From NCBI RefSeq assembly GCF_011764425.1, contig NZ_BLPF01000003.1, positions 124,001 through 188,000 of the forward strand: a DNA stretch of 64,000 bases, written 5' to 3'. Below the pieces are notes generated by a model. The model searched no databases and was not told the origin of the DNA. It worked only from the letters and a program-made list of their open reading frames with translations. The first letter of the stretch is position 1; each line of letters begins with the position of its first letter. Of this stretch, positions 17,624 through 26,784 are shown in pieces. Origin of the DNA: Phytohabitans houttuyneae. GTDB taxonomy: Bacteria; Actinomycetota; Actinomycetes; Mycobacteriales; Micromonosporaceae. A program made the position numbers and the translations under genes.

Positions 17624-18559
17624 GTGGCGTTCTCCCTCCTGCGGCGCGGTCCGAGCAATTTCGAGCGCGCCGCTGACGGCTCGATGACCCTGATCGAGCA
17701 CCTGCGCGAGCTGCGCACGCGCTTGTTCCGCGCCTCCCTTGGCATCCTCATCGGCTTCATCGTCGGGTTCGCCATGTCCAACTGGGTGATGGACATCATG
17801 GACAACCCGTACTGCGCGTTGCCCCAGTCCAAGGACCCGGTCTCCGGCAAGTGCATGCTGCTGCAGCTCGGGCCGGCCGACGTGCTGCTGCTGCAGCTGC
17901 GCATCTCGCTCTGGCTCGGCCTGATCGTCGCCGGACCGATCTGGCTGTACCAGCTGTGGGCGTTCATCGCGCCCGGCCTGCACCGGCACGAGCGGCGGTA
18001 CGCGTACGCGTTCGCCGCGATCGCCGCCCCGCTCTTCGCGGCCGGCGGTTTCCTGGCCTTCTTCGTGGTGCACACCGGCCTGGAGTTCCTGCTCAACATC
18101 GGGCCGGAAAACATCCAGACGACGCTCGAGGTCAGCCGGTACTTCGGGTTCGTCACCAACCTGATCCTGATCTTCGGGGTGGCGTTCGAGTTCCCGCTGA
18201 TCATCCTGATGCTCAACCTCGTCGGCCTGGCGAGCGCGAAACGCCTGCTCAGCTGGTGGCGCGTCGCAATCTTCGCGTTCTTCGCGTTCTCGGCGATTGC
18301 CACACCCACCCCCGACCCGTTCGGCATGACGGCGCTGGCCCTGTGCCTGTGCGTGCTGTACTTCGCGGCGGTCGGCGTGGCGTTCGTCAACGACCGGCGC
18401 AAGCGCCGCCGGCAGGAGACCTTCGCCGGGCTGGACGACGACGAGGCATCCCCGTTGGAGTACGACGCGGACGCGGTGGAGGCCGGTGAGCCGCTCGAAG
18501 CCGTGGCGCCCGTGCCGGCGCCGCTGCCGATCGAGCGCCGCTTCGACGAGACCACCTGA
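17624..18559 (+). CDS. tatC: Sec-independent translocase subunit TatC
   Basis: The 311-residue membrane protein has the TatC signature MTLIEHLRELRTRLFRASLG, then six helices with ISLWLGLIVAGPIWLYQLWA and FIAPGLHRHERRYAYAF. TatC recognises twin-arginine signal peptides. The C-terminus is a long acidic cytoplasmic tail (from about residue 265) typical of actinobacterial TatC. GTG 17624 is the start. Confidence 0.95.
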   Translation: MAFSLLRRGPSNFERAADGSMTLIEHLRELRTRLFRASLGILIGFIVGFAMSNWVMDIMDNPYCALPQSKDPVSGKCMLLQLGPADVLLLQLRISLWLGLIVAGPIWLYQLWAFIAPGLHRHERRYAYAFAAIAAPLFAAGGFLAFFVVHTGLEFLLNIGPENIQTTLEVSRYFGFVTNLILIFGVAFEFPLIILMLNLVGLASAKRLLSWWRVAIFAFFAFSAIATPTPDPFGMTALALCLCVLYFAAVGVAFVNDRRKRRRQETFAGLDDDEASPLEYDADAVEAGEPLEAVAPVPAPLPIERRFDETT

Positions 18560-18575
18560 TGTCCGGCAGACCGTC

Positions 18576-19469
18576 ATGACCGGGGACATCGCCGTGCTGT
18601 GCAACCCGGAGGCCGGGCGCGGGCGGCACCGCGACCTGCTCGCGCCCGTGCTCGACCGGCTCGCCGAGGCCGACCTGCCGGTGCGGCTGCTCGACGCCCG
18701 TACCCGCGAGGAGGCCCAGGCGGCGTGCCACAGCGCGGTCGCCGGCGGCGCGGCCGCGCTCGTGGCCGTGGGCGGCGACGGCACCGTCCACCTCGCGCTG
18801 CAGGCGGTGGCCGGCACCGACGTGCCGTTCGGCGCGGTGCCCGCCGGCACGGGCAACGACTTCGCGGTCGAGACCGGCGTCCCGGCCGAGCCGATCGCCG
18901 CGGCCGCCGCCATCGCCGGCGCGATCAAGGCCGCCCGCACCCGGCCGATCGACCTGGCGCGGCTGACCGGGCCCGGGCGCGCCCCGATGTGGTACGGCGC
19001 GGTCCTCGCCGCCGGCTTCGACGCCGTGGTCAACGAGCGGGCCAACAGGATGCGCTGGCCACGCGGCCCGCGCCGCTACGACCTGGCCATCTTCGTCGAG
19101 CTGCTGCGGCTCAAGGCCCGGCGGTACACGCTGCGGCTGGACGGCGAGGAGCAGGTCCGCCGGGCGGTGCTGCTCGCGGTCGGCAACTGCGCCAGCTACG
19201 GCGGCGGCATCCGCATCGTCCCCTCGGCCGTGCCCACCGACGGCCTGCTCGACGTGGTGCTCGGCGACGTCAGCCGCGCCACGCTGGTGCGCCTGAAGGG
19301 CAAGACCTACAAGGGCACGCACGTCGAGCACCCGCAGGTGCACACCTATCGGGCGCGCACCGTCGAGATCGAGGCCGAGGGCATCACGACGTACGCGGAC
19401 GGTGAGCGCGCCTTCCCCCTCCCGGTCACGATCACCGCCGTCCCGGGCGCGGTCCGCCTGCTCACCTGA
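18576..19469 (+). CDS. Diacylglycerol kinase family lipid kinase
   Basis: The 297-residue protein has the DAGK catalytic motifs: CNPEAGRGRHRDLL, VAVGGDGTVHLALQAVAGT (the GGDGT nucleotide loop) and FGAVPAGTGNDFAVETG. The C-terminal beta domain includes GNCASYGGGIRIVPSAVPTD and DGLLDVVLGDVS. It phosphorylates a lipid such as diacylglycerol or a related bacterial lipid. It lies 16 bases after tatC. A copy of the 55-bp element begins 11 bases after the stop. Confidence 0.88.
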   Translation: MTGDIAVLCNPEAGRGRHRDLLAPVLDRLAEADLPVRLLDARTREEAQAACHSAVAGGAAALVAVGGDGTVHLALQAVAGTDVPFGAVPAGTGNDFAVETGVPAEPIAAAAAIAGAIKAARTRPIDLARLTGPGRAPMWYGAVLAAGFDAVVNERANRMRWPRGPRRYDLAIFVELLRLKARRYTLRLDGEEQVRRAVLLAVGNCASYGGGIRIVPSAVPTDGLLDVVLGDVSRATLVRLKGKTYKGTHVEHPQVHTYRARTVEIEAEGITTYADGERAFPLPVTITAVPGAVRLLT

Positions 19470-19479
19470 CAGCTGAGGG

Positions 19480-19535
19480 CTACCGCGACGTCCGCGGTGG
19501 TCCAGACCGTTGCTCCCGCGGCCTCACCCGCCGCG
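19480..19535 (+). repeat. Dispersed 55-bp element, copy B
   Basis: It starts CTACCGCGACGTCCGCGGTG, 11 bases after the kinase stop, in the orientation of that gene. It forms an inverted pair with copy C at 20331-20387, enclosing about 800 bases without a gene. Confidence 0.8.
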
Positions 19536-20330
19536 TCACACACCCGATTTGCGGGGTGGTCGCGGCCGCCCGAATGTCACTCATGGCACGGCGCTGCGGC
19601 AACGCGGCGGCGGAGCGGAGCGCGGTGGCGCGCGGCGGCGAGGTGTAGCGGCGCGCGGCGGCGGGGCCGTAGCGGCGCGCGGCGGCAGGGCGGCGCGCGG
19701 CGGCAGGGCGGCGCGCGGCGGCAGGGCGGCGCGCGGCGGCAGGGCGGCGCGCGGCGGCAGGGCGGAGCGCGGCGGCAGGGCGGAGCGCGGTGGCGGAGCG
19801 GCGGGCGGCGGAGCGCAGGGGCGGCGCGGTGGCGCACAGAGATCCGGAGCTGGGCGCAGCGGTGCGCCCAGCTCCAGAGGCCGGCGGCGGTGACCCCCGC
19901 GGGCAGGCCCGGCCGCGGCCCCGCTCTGCCGGCGGCCGTAGGCCGTCCTGTGGATGGCGCCCCGCTGTGCCGAGGGCTCAGGCTTGTGCTCGCCCGTGTC
20001 CAAGCCAGGCTCGCCGCAAACAGATCGTGGTACCGATTTGCCCCTGGGAGGGCCGATGCGCACCACGATCGCCACGCACCGAAAACCTCTACTTCCCCAA
20101 TAGGGGACACCTCGCGTCCGCTTTCCGGACGCCGCCGCACAGCCGGCCCGCTGCGAGACGCCCGCTGTGCACAGCGGGCGCCGTGCTCGACCCGCAACCG
20201 CGGACAGCCTGGCACCGGCGGCCCGGACTGTCGTCGAGGCCCGTGCGAGGGCCACCGGGCCCGTACGACGGCGCCGATTCAGGCGGCGCGGCGCAAGCCG
20301 GCCGCAGGCCCTGGGGTGAGCTGGCGCGAG
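19536..20330. other. Gene-free, low-complexity GC-rich region
   Basis: Open frames exist on both strands only because the sequence is extremely GC-rich and repetitive; they encode Arg/Ala/Gly/Pro-rich strings with no domain, and several overlap. The first third is minisatellite-like. The remainder (about 19860-20330) has no repeat period that I can see and no credible start with a ribosome site or -10 box. It may be degraded coding DNA. Confidence 0.6.
19671..19796. repeat. 18-bp minisatellite, about 7 units
   Basis: The unit GGCGGCGCGCGGCGGCAG recurs with its CAG at 19686, 19704, 19722, 19740, 19758 and 19776. The last units change GGCGCGCGG to GGAGCGCGG. The array is flanked by looser GCG-rich repeats on both sides. 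Confidence 0.8.
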
Positions 20331-20387
20331 CGCGGAGGGTGAGGCCGCGGGAGCGACGGTCCGGACCACGGCGGGCGTCGCGGTAGC
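20331..20387 (-). repeat. Dispersed 55-bp element, copy C
   Basis: On the minus strand it starts CTACCGCGACGCCCGCCGTG, 20 bases after the stop of the HAD gene (20407) and in that gene's direction. Only a few substitutions separate it from copies B and D. Confidence 0.8.
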
Positions 20388-20406
20388 CCTCTGCTGGAAA
20401 AGGGGG

Positions 20407-21138
20407 TTAGGGCGCGGTGAGGTCCAGGACGGCGGCCAGCCCGTTGCACTTGCCGGGGTCCGCGGCGGGCAGCACCAGCGCGGCCAGACCGGCCCGCACG
20501 GCGCCCGCGTCCGCCGGGGTGTCGCCGACCATCAGGGCGCGCTCGGGCTCCACGCCCAGGGCGCCGCACGCGCGCAGGAAGATCGCGGGGTCGGGCTTGG
20601 TGCGGCCGACCTCGTACGACAGGATGTAGGCGTCGACGAGGCCGGTGAAGCCCCAGGCGTCGAAGAGCGGGCGGATGTCGAAGCCGATGTTGCTGACCAC
20701 CGCGACCGGGATGCCGGCTTCCTTGAGGGCCGAGAGCGTGCCGGCCGTGTCCGCGTAGAGCACCCAGCCCTCGGGGCGCAGCAGGCGGCCGTAGAGGGCC
20801 TCCTCGAACCCCTCCACGCCCGAGGCGACGGTCTCGGCCAGGCCGACGTACGCCGCCCGGTGGGCGTGTTCGTACAGGTCGCGGTCGGCGAACGCCTCGG
20901 CCAGGTGTGGCGGCACCCGGTGCGGCACGGGGCCGCCGGCCCGCCCGGCCGTCACCAGGCGGTCGGCCAGCACGGTGGCCCGGCCGCGGTCGAGCGTGAC
21001 GCCGCACTCCTCCGCCGCCGCCCGCACCCAGTCCACCGGGTCCTCGACCTGCGCCAGTGTGCCGTGGAAGTCGAAGAGCACCGCCGAAAGTGGCGATCTG
21101 GCGGGTCGGGAGTCGGGGAGGGCGGTCTGGTCCGGCAC
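20407..21138 (-). CDS. HAD superfamily hydrolase
   Basis: The product of about 243 residues has motif I VLFDFHGTLAQ, a helical cap, motif II PVAVVSNIGFDIRP, motif III Lys in GRTKPDPAIFLRACG, and motif IV ALMVGDTPADAGAVRAGLAA. These are the signature elements of phosphoglycolate-phosphatase-like HAD enzymes. Motif I reads DFHGT rather than DxDGT, so the second Asp is replaced by His; phosphatase activity is therefore uncertain. Start GTG 21138 leaves about 20 residues before motif I; GTG 21186 is an alternative. It is divergent from helY. Confidence 0.8.
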   Translation of the reverse strand: MPDQTALPDSRPARSPLSAVLFDFHGTLAQVEDPVDWVRAAAEECGVTLDRGRATVLADRLVTAGRAGGPVPHRVPPHLAEAFADRDLYEHAHRAAYVGLAETVASGVEGFEEALYGRLLRPEGWVLYADTAGTLSALKEAGIPVAVVSNIGFDIRPLFDAWGFTGLVDAYILSYEVGRTKPDPAIFLRACGALGVEPERALMVGDTPADAGAVRAGLAALVLPAADPGKCNGLAAVLDLTAP

Positions 21139-21222
21139 GTCCGTGACCCTACCGAGTCGCCCGGTTGGTCCGGTAAGCCGGCCCACTCGTGGCGCGACCT
21201 GAACGCCGGTGTACGGGCAGGA

Positions 21223-21228
21223 TAAATT
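21223..21228 (+). promoter_or_regulatory. -10 box (TAAATT) of helY
   Basis: TAAATT lies six bases before ATG 21235. This favours 21235 over ATG 21229 and implies a leaderless message. Confidence 0.5.
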
Positions 21229-21234
21229 ATGGGC

Positions 21235-23990
21235 ATGAGCAGCCCCGCCGAGCGGTACGCCGCGGCGCGCCGACGGGCCGAAGAGTCCTCAGGTTTTCCA
21301 GCGCTTGACGACTTCGCCCTCGACCTCGGATTCGATCTTGATGATTTCCAGCGGGAGGCGTGCGAGGCGCTCGAACGGGGCAGCGGGGTGCTCGTCTGCG
21401 CCCCCACCGGGGCGGGCAAGACGGTGGTCGGCGAGTTCGCCGTGCACCTCGCCCTGTCGACGCCCGGCCTGCGGCGCAAGTGCTTCTACACCACGCCGAT
21501 CAAGGCGCTGTCCAACCAGAAGTACCACGACCTGGTGGAGCGCTACGGCGCTGAGCGGGTCGGGCTGCTGACCGGCGACAACGCCATCAACGGCGACGCT
21601 CCCGTGGTCGTGATGACGACCGAGGTGCTGCGCAACATGCTGTACGCCGGCTCGTCCACTCTGGAAGGCCTGGCGTACGTGGTGATGGACGAGGTGCACT
21701 ACCTCGCCGACCGCTTCCGCGGCGCCGTGTGGGAAGAGGTGATCATCCACCTGCCCGCCTCGGTGACGCTCGTCTCCCTGTCGGCGACCGTCTCCAACGC
21801 GGAGGAGTTCGCCGACTGGCTGGTCACCGTGCGGGGCGAGACGGCCGTCGTGGTCAGCGAGCACCGGCCGGTGCCGCTGTGGCAGCACATGCTGGTCGGG
21901 CGGCGGATGTTCGACCTGTTCCACGACGCCGACGCGGCCCGCAAGCACGACGTGCACCCCGAGCTGCTGCGCTACTCGCGGGAGCAGTTGCGCCGCCTGG
22001 AGATGACCGACGGCTACACGCCTGGCCGGGGCGGCCGCGGCGGGCGGCGCTGGCGGGGTCCGCTGCGCGCCGACATCGTCGAGCGCCTCGACCGCGAAGG
22101 GCTGCTGCCGGCGATCCTGTTCATCTTCAGCCGGGCCGGCTGCGACGCCGCGGTGCAGCAGTGCCTGCATGCGGGGCTGCGCCTGACCACGCCGGACGAG
22201 CGGGCCGAGATCCGCCGCGTCGCCGAGGCCCGGATGGCCGCGATACCCGGCGGTGACCTGCAGGTACTCGGCTACTGGGAGTGGCTCGACGGCCTGGAGC
22301 GGGGCCTGGCGGCACACCACGCCGGGCTGCTGCCCGCGTTCAAGGAGGTCGTCGAGGAGCTCTTCGTGCGCGGCCTCGTCAAGGCCGTCTTCGCCACCGA
22401 GACGCTCGCCCTCGGCATCAACATGCCGGCCCGGTGCGTGGTGCTGGAGCGGCTGGTGAAGTTCAACGGCGAGGCGCACGTCGACCTGACGCCGGGGGAG
22501 TACACGCAGCTGACCGGCCGCGCCGGCCGCCGTGGTATCGACGTGGAGGGGCACGCGGTCGTGGTGTGGGCGCCGGAGGTCGACCCGCGGCACGTGGCCG
22601 GGCTCGCCTCCACCCGCACGTACCCGCTGAAGTCCAGCTTCCGCCCGTCGTACAACATGGCGGCCAACCTCGTCGGCACGGTCGGCGCGGCGCCGGCGCG
22701 GGAGCTGCTGGAGTCGTCGTTCGCCCAGTTCCAGGCGGACCGGTCGGTCGTCGGCCTGGCGCGGCAGGTGCAGCGCAACGCCGAGACCATCGAGGCGTAC
22801 GGCAACGAGGTGCGCTGCCACCAGGGCGACTTCGACGAGTACTTCGCGCTCCGCGTGGCGATCGCCGACCGCGAGCGCGCGCTGGCGCGGCAGGGGAGCA
22901 GCCAGCGCCGCGCCGAGGCGATCCGCTCGCTGGAGCGGCTGCGGGTCGGCGACGTCGTCCGCGTGCCCTCCGGCCGCCGCTCCGGCCTCGCCGTGGTGCT
23001 CGACCCGGGCGTGGGTGGCTTCGGCGAGCCCCGCCCGCTGGTGCTCACCCAGGACAGGTGGGCCGGGCGGGTCACGCCGGCCGACTTCACCGCGCCGGCC
23101 GAGGTGCTGGCCCGCGTGCGGGTGCCGAAGCACTTCAACCACCGCTCGCCGGCGGCGCGGCGCGACCTTGCCGCGCAGGTGACGGCGACCGGCCTGGACC
23201 GAAACGCGGGGCGGCGGTCGCGCTCCAAGGGCGGCAACGGCGAGGACCACGAGCTGGCGCTGCTGCGGGTGGAGCTGCGGCAGCACCCGTGCCACGCCTG
23301 CCCGGAGCGGGAGGAGCACGCCCGGTGGGCCGAGCGCCGCCACCGGCTGCGGCGCGACAACGAGCAGCTGCGCGAAAAGGTGGCCGGGCGGACGGGGTCG
23401 CTGGCGAGGACGTTCGACAACGTGTGCGACCTGCTGACCAGCCGGGGTACCTCACGCCGGCCGGTGAGGTCACCGACGCCGGGCGCATGCTCGCTCGGAT
23501 CTGGACCGAGGCCGACCTGCTCGTCGCCGAGTGCCTGCGCCGCGGCGTGTGGGACGGGCTGCCCGCGGCGGATCTGGCGGCGGCGGTCTCCGTGGTGCTC
23601 TACGAGGCCCGCCGCGAGGGCGACGAGCGCGCCTCGGTGCCGCGCGGTCAGATATCCGACGCGGTCGACGCGACGATAAAGATCTGGGCGGAGCTGGAGG
23701 CCGACGAGGCGTCCCGCGGGCTCGACCTGACCCGCGAGCCCGACCTCGGCTTCGTGTGGCCGGTCTACCGCTGGGCGCGTGGCGAGGACCTCGCGAAGGT
23801 GCTGGCCAGCGGCCACAACCTGGACGGCGAGATGCCGGCCGGCGACTTCGTGCGGTGGGCGCGCCAGGTGGTCGACCTGCTCGGCCAGATCGCCGAGGCC
23901 GCCTCCTCGAGCTCCCAGCTGCGCGAAACGGCCCGCGCGGCGATGGGCGCGGTCAACCGCGGCGTGCTCGCGTACAACGCCGTTTCGTAG
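21235..23990 (+). CDS. helY: HelY-type DEAD/DEAH-box helicase (frameshifted at 23444-23447)
   Basis: The intact product would be about 918 residues, close to mycobacterial HelY. Motif I APTGAGKTVVGEFA, motif II VVMDEVHYLADRFRG, motif III LSATVSNAEEFADWL, and the C-terminal helicase motifs (ETLALGINMPARCVVLERL, QLTGRAGRRGIDVEG) place it in the Ski2/Mtr4-like group. The frame breaks at GGGG (23444-23447): before it the sequence reads NVCDLLTSRG, after it the frame one base earlier continues YLTPAGEVTDAGRMLARIW to LAYNAVS. A fifth G restores one frame. Its position after tatC is as in mycobacteria. RNA unwinding or processing is the likely role. Confidence 0.9.
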
Positions 23991-24117
23991 TTTTCTGGAT
24001 ACGTTCCGACATTTGACCGACCGTCCACTTGTAGAACGCCGATCGTCTCTTAATGATCGCAAACGCGAATGTGCCTCTGTATTGGCTGGCAGGGGCCTTT
24101 GGGGGACGGGCGGAACG

Positions 24118-24975
24118 TTGGAGATACACCACTTTGAGTACGGCTTCATCACGCCGACACTCAGCTACGCGCTCTCGGTGCTGGGCTCGCTGCTCGGTCT
24201 GACCTGTGCTGTGCGGGTGCGCGAGGCGAAGACCTCGGCCCAGCGCGCCTGGTGGCTGATGCTGGCCGCCTGGGCGATCGGCGGCACCGCGATCTGGAGC
24301 ATGCACTTCATGGCCATGCTCGGCTTCTCGGTGGTCGGGCAGCAGATCCGGTACGACGTCGCGCTGACGGCGGCCAGCGCGGTCATCGCGGTCGTGGTCG
24401 TGGGCATCGGCCTGTTCATCGCCGCGCTTGGCCGCCCCTCGATCATCAAGATCGTGTTCGGCGGCATCTTCGCCGGCCTGGGCGTAGCGGGCATGCACTA
24501 CACGGGCATGGCCGCCATGCGGGTGGACGCCGAGATCCAGTACGACTCCCTGCGCGTCGGCCTCTCGGTCGCCATCGCGGTGGTCGCCGCCACGGTCGCC
24601 CTCTGGCTCGTGGTCAACGTGCGCGGCGCGCTCGCCATCATCGCCTCCGCGCTGGTCATGGGCATCGCGGTGAACGGCATGCACTTCACCGGCATGTCCT
24701 CGATGTCCGCGCACGATCACCCCACACCCGGCGACCCGAGCGGCGCCACGGCCTCCAACCTGCTCGTACCGATCATCCTGGCCGTCATCCTCGTCGCGAT
24801 CGCCCTCATCTACGCGGTGCTCGCCGCCCCCAACGAGGAGGACCGCGCCGGCCTGGCCTACATGGACTCCCGCCTCGCCGACCGCGCCAACGCCCCAGCA
24901 CCCGAGCCGCCGCCCTCGCCGCACGGCCTGGCCGCCCGCCGGACCAACTTCCCGAGCTCGTCGCGCCGCCTCTAG
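24118..24975 (+). CDS. MHYT-domain integral membrane sensor protein
   Basis: The 285-residue protein has seven predicted helices and the MHYT signature: WSMHFMAMLGF, GMHYTGMAAMRV and GMHFTGMSSMSAH. The conserved Met/His pairs are thought to bind a metal (copper) and sense a gas or redox cue. There is no attached GGDEF/EAL domain; the C-terminus is a Pro-rich cytoplasmic tail. TTG 24118 is used (GGGGGACGGGCGGAACG upstream), since no ATG or GTG fits the N-terminus; TTG 24082 is possible. It stands alone after helY and is followed by copy D of the 55-bp element. Confidence 0.8.
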   Translation: MEIHHFEYGFITPTLSYALSVLGSLLGLTCAVRVREAKTSAQRAWWLMLAAWAIGGTAIWSMHFMAMLGFSVVGQQIRYDVALTAASAVIAVVVVGIGLFIAALGRPSIIKIVFGGIFAGLGVAGMHYTGMAAMRVDAEIQYDSLRVGLSVAIAVVAATVALWLVVNVRGALAIIASALVMGIAVNGMHFTGMSSMSAHDHPTPGDPSGATASNLLVPIILAVILVAIALIYAVLAAPNEEDRAGLAYMDSRLADRANAPAPEPPPSPHGLAARRTNFPSSSRRL

Positions 24976-25300
24976 GGCGCGCTGCTTTCGGATTCCGCCG
25001 CCTTCCCCCGCCTTAGACCCCGAAGCATTTGTCGAGCTACCGCGACGTCCGCGGTGGTCCGGACCGTCGCTCCCGCGGCCTCACCGTCCGCGTGCGACGG
25101 CCTCAGCCCACCGCCACGGTCCGCGCCACTCGCCCTTGGGCAGGCCTGATCGACAGTCACAGACCGCGACGAGGGCGGACTCGCGCGCTCCCGCCTCGAA
25201 AGACCTGCCGAAGCACGGGGTGCGCGCCGCGGTGGCGGTGGGCGCGTTCGTGCGGCCGGGCTTGCGAGGGCTGCACGGCGGTGTCGGGAGAACTGCGGGG
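24976..25300. other. Intergenic region with element copy D only
   Basis: The 325 bases between the convergent MHYT and exonuclease genes hold the 55-bp repeat near the left end. Nothing else with codon bias, a hairpin or a promoter was recognised. Confidence 0.6.
25037..25092 (+). repeat. Dispersed 55-bp element, copy D
   Basis: It starts CTACCGCGACGTCCGCGGTG and ends CTCACCGTCCGCG, 62 bases after the MHYT stop and in the same orientation. It is the closest to the consensus of the four copies. Confidence 0.8.
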
Positions 25301-26217
25301 TCAGCGGGGGAGTGCGAGGGCGTCGACCAGGCGCTTGCAGGAGCCGGCGAGGTTCCACTTCTCGGCCAGGGACAGCAGCCGGTCGGCGTCCACGGGCGCG
25401 GTCGGCAGGCTCGTGTCGAAGTCGGGGATCGGGATGTCGCGGGCGACCTCGACCACCTTCGGCGCCACGGCCAGGTAGTCGCGGGCGGCGGCCAGCTTGC
25501 CGCGCAGGCCTGCCGCGAAGCCGGCCTTCGGGTCGTCGAGTGCCGCGAGGATGCCGTCCAGGCTGCCGTAGCGGGTGACCAGCCGCGCGGCGGTCTTCTC
25601 GCCGACGCCGGGCACGCCGGGCAGGCCGTCGCTGGGGTCGCCGCGCAGCGCGGCGAAGTCGGCGTAGGCGGCGGCCGGTACGCCGTACTTGGCGCGCACG
25701 GCCGCGTCGTCGCAGTCCTCCAGCTTGGCGACGCCGCGTCCGCAGTACAGCAGGCGGACCGGCTTGTCGTCGTCGATCAGCTGGAAGAGGTCGCGGTCGC
25801 CGGAGGCCACCTCGATCGGGCCGGGCTGGGTGGTGGCGAGCGTGCCCAGCACGTCGTCGGCCTCGTAGCCGGGGGCGCCGAGCGCGGGGATGCCGATCGC
25901 CTCCAGGACCTCGAGGATCAGCGGGACCTGCGGCTGCAGCGTGTCCGGCACGATCTCGGCGCCGGGCGGGCCGCCCGCGTCCAGGCGGTGCGCCTTGTAC
26001 GACGGGAGCAGCTCGACCCGCCACGCCGGGCGCCAGTCCGCGTCCATCGCGCACACGAGCCGGTCCGGGTGGCGGCCGCGGATCAGCGTGGCAATGAAGT
26101 CGATGAACCCGCGCACGGCGTTGACCGGCGTGCCGTCGGGGCCTTGGCGGCGGACTCGGGGATACCGAAGTACGCCCGGAAGTACAGGCTCGGCGCGTCC
26201 ACGAGAAGCAGGGTCAT
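25301..26217 (-). CDS. 5'-3' exonuclease, PolI N-domain type (frameshifted at 26138-26141)
   Basis: From ATG 26217 the frame reads MTLLLVDAPSLYFRAYFGIP and ESAAKAP, then breaks at CCCC (plus-strand GGGG 26138-26141). The frame one base earlier resumes DGTPVNAVRGFIDFIATLI and runs to the normal end. Intact length would be about 305 residues. VCAMDADWRPAWRVELLPSYKAHR, ALGAPGYEADDVLGTLA, VASGDRDLFQLID, and the helix-hairpin-helix GLPGVPGVGEKTAARLVTRYG match FEN/PIN-fold exonucleases that process flaps or RNA primers. It ends convergent with the MHYT gene. Confidence 0.88.
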
Positions 26218-26241
26218 GCGCCACAGCCTGTCACAGCCGCG

Positions 26242-26700
26242 TCAGCCGGTCGGAATCTCCTCGCCGTGGGCGTCGCTGGCCTGCGTCATCGTGCTCAGCC
26301 AGCGGCGCACGACGTCGCGCTCGGCCGCGCTGAACTCCGCCTCCAGCCGCGCCTCCACCGCGAACACCTCGGGCGTGGCGGCACGCAGCCGCTCGCGGCC
26401 GGCGTCGGTGAGGAAGACCTGCTGGGCGCGGCGGTCGGTGGGGTGGGGCTGGCGCTCGAGCATGCCGGCGCGCTCCATGCCGGCGAGCATCTCGTTGGCC
26501 GACTGGCGGGTGCTGGAGACCTTGCGGGCCAGCTCGGCGACGGTGATGCCGGGCTCCTCGTCGAGCAGCATCAGCGAGCCGAACTGCGCCACCGACAGCT
26601 CGTGCGCCGCGAGCACCTCGGCCACCACGCCGCGCATGCTCAGCCACGCGTGGCGTACGAGAAAGCTGAGGCACCCCTCGGTGCCGGGTACGTAGGTCAC
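26242..26700 (-). CDS. MarR-family transcriptional regulator
   Basis: The 152-residue winged-helix protein has LSVAQFGSLMLLDEEPGITV, the recognition helix region ARKVSSTRQSANEMLAGMER and the wing LERQPHPTDRRAQQVFLTDA, all typical of MarR. It is divergent from an MFS exporter, and between the two lies a symmetric operator-promoter (26727-26784). Repression of the exporter and of itself, relieved by a small ligand, is the likely mode. The ligand is unknown. Confidence 0.88.
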   Translation of the reverse strand: MTYVPGTEGCLSFLVRHAWLSMRGVVAEVLAAHELSVAQFGSLMLLDEEPGITVAELARKVSSTRQSANEMLAGMERAGMLERQPHPTDRRAQQVFLTDAGRERLRAATPEVFAVEARLEAEFSAAERDVVRRWLSTMTQASDAHGEEIPTG

Positions 26701-26726
26701 GCCACCATTCTCTACAGGCAGGATGA

Positions 26727-26784
26727 TTGACAGGTTCCTGACGACCTGCCACAGTCATTGCCGTGACCGTCAGGAACCTGTCAA
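26727..26784. promoter_or_regulatory. Perfect 17-bp inverted repeat with divergent promoters
   Basis: TTGACAGGTTCCTGACG (26727-26743) is repeated as its exact reverse complement at 26768-26784, with 24 bases between. Each arm begins with TTGACA, a consensus -35 hexamer, on opposite strands, so each promoter for the MarR and MFS genes starts inside one arm. The right arm overlaps the first codons of the MFS gene. Confidence 0.8.

Noticed and set aside
19671-19796. Possible CRISPR-like array
   Set aside because: The 18-bp units are directly adjacent with no unique spacers, and there are no cas genes in the window.
19497-20369. Several long open frames on both strands (Arg/Ala/Gln/Gly- or Pro/Ala-rich)
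   Set aside because: They exist because the sequence is GC-rich and repetitive; they overlap on both strands, have no domain and are made of minisatellite translations.
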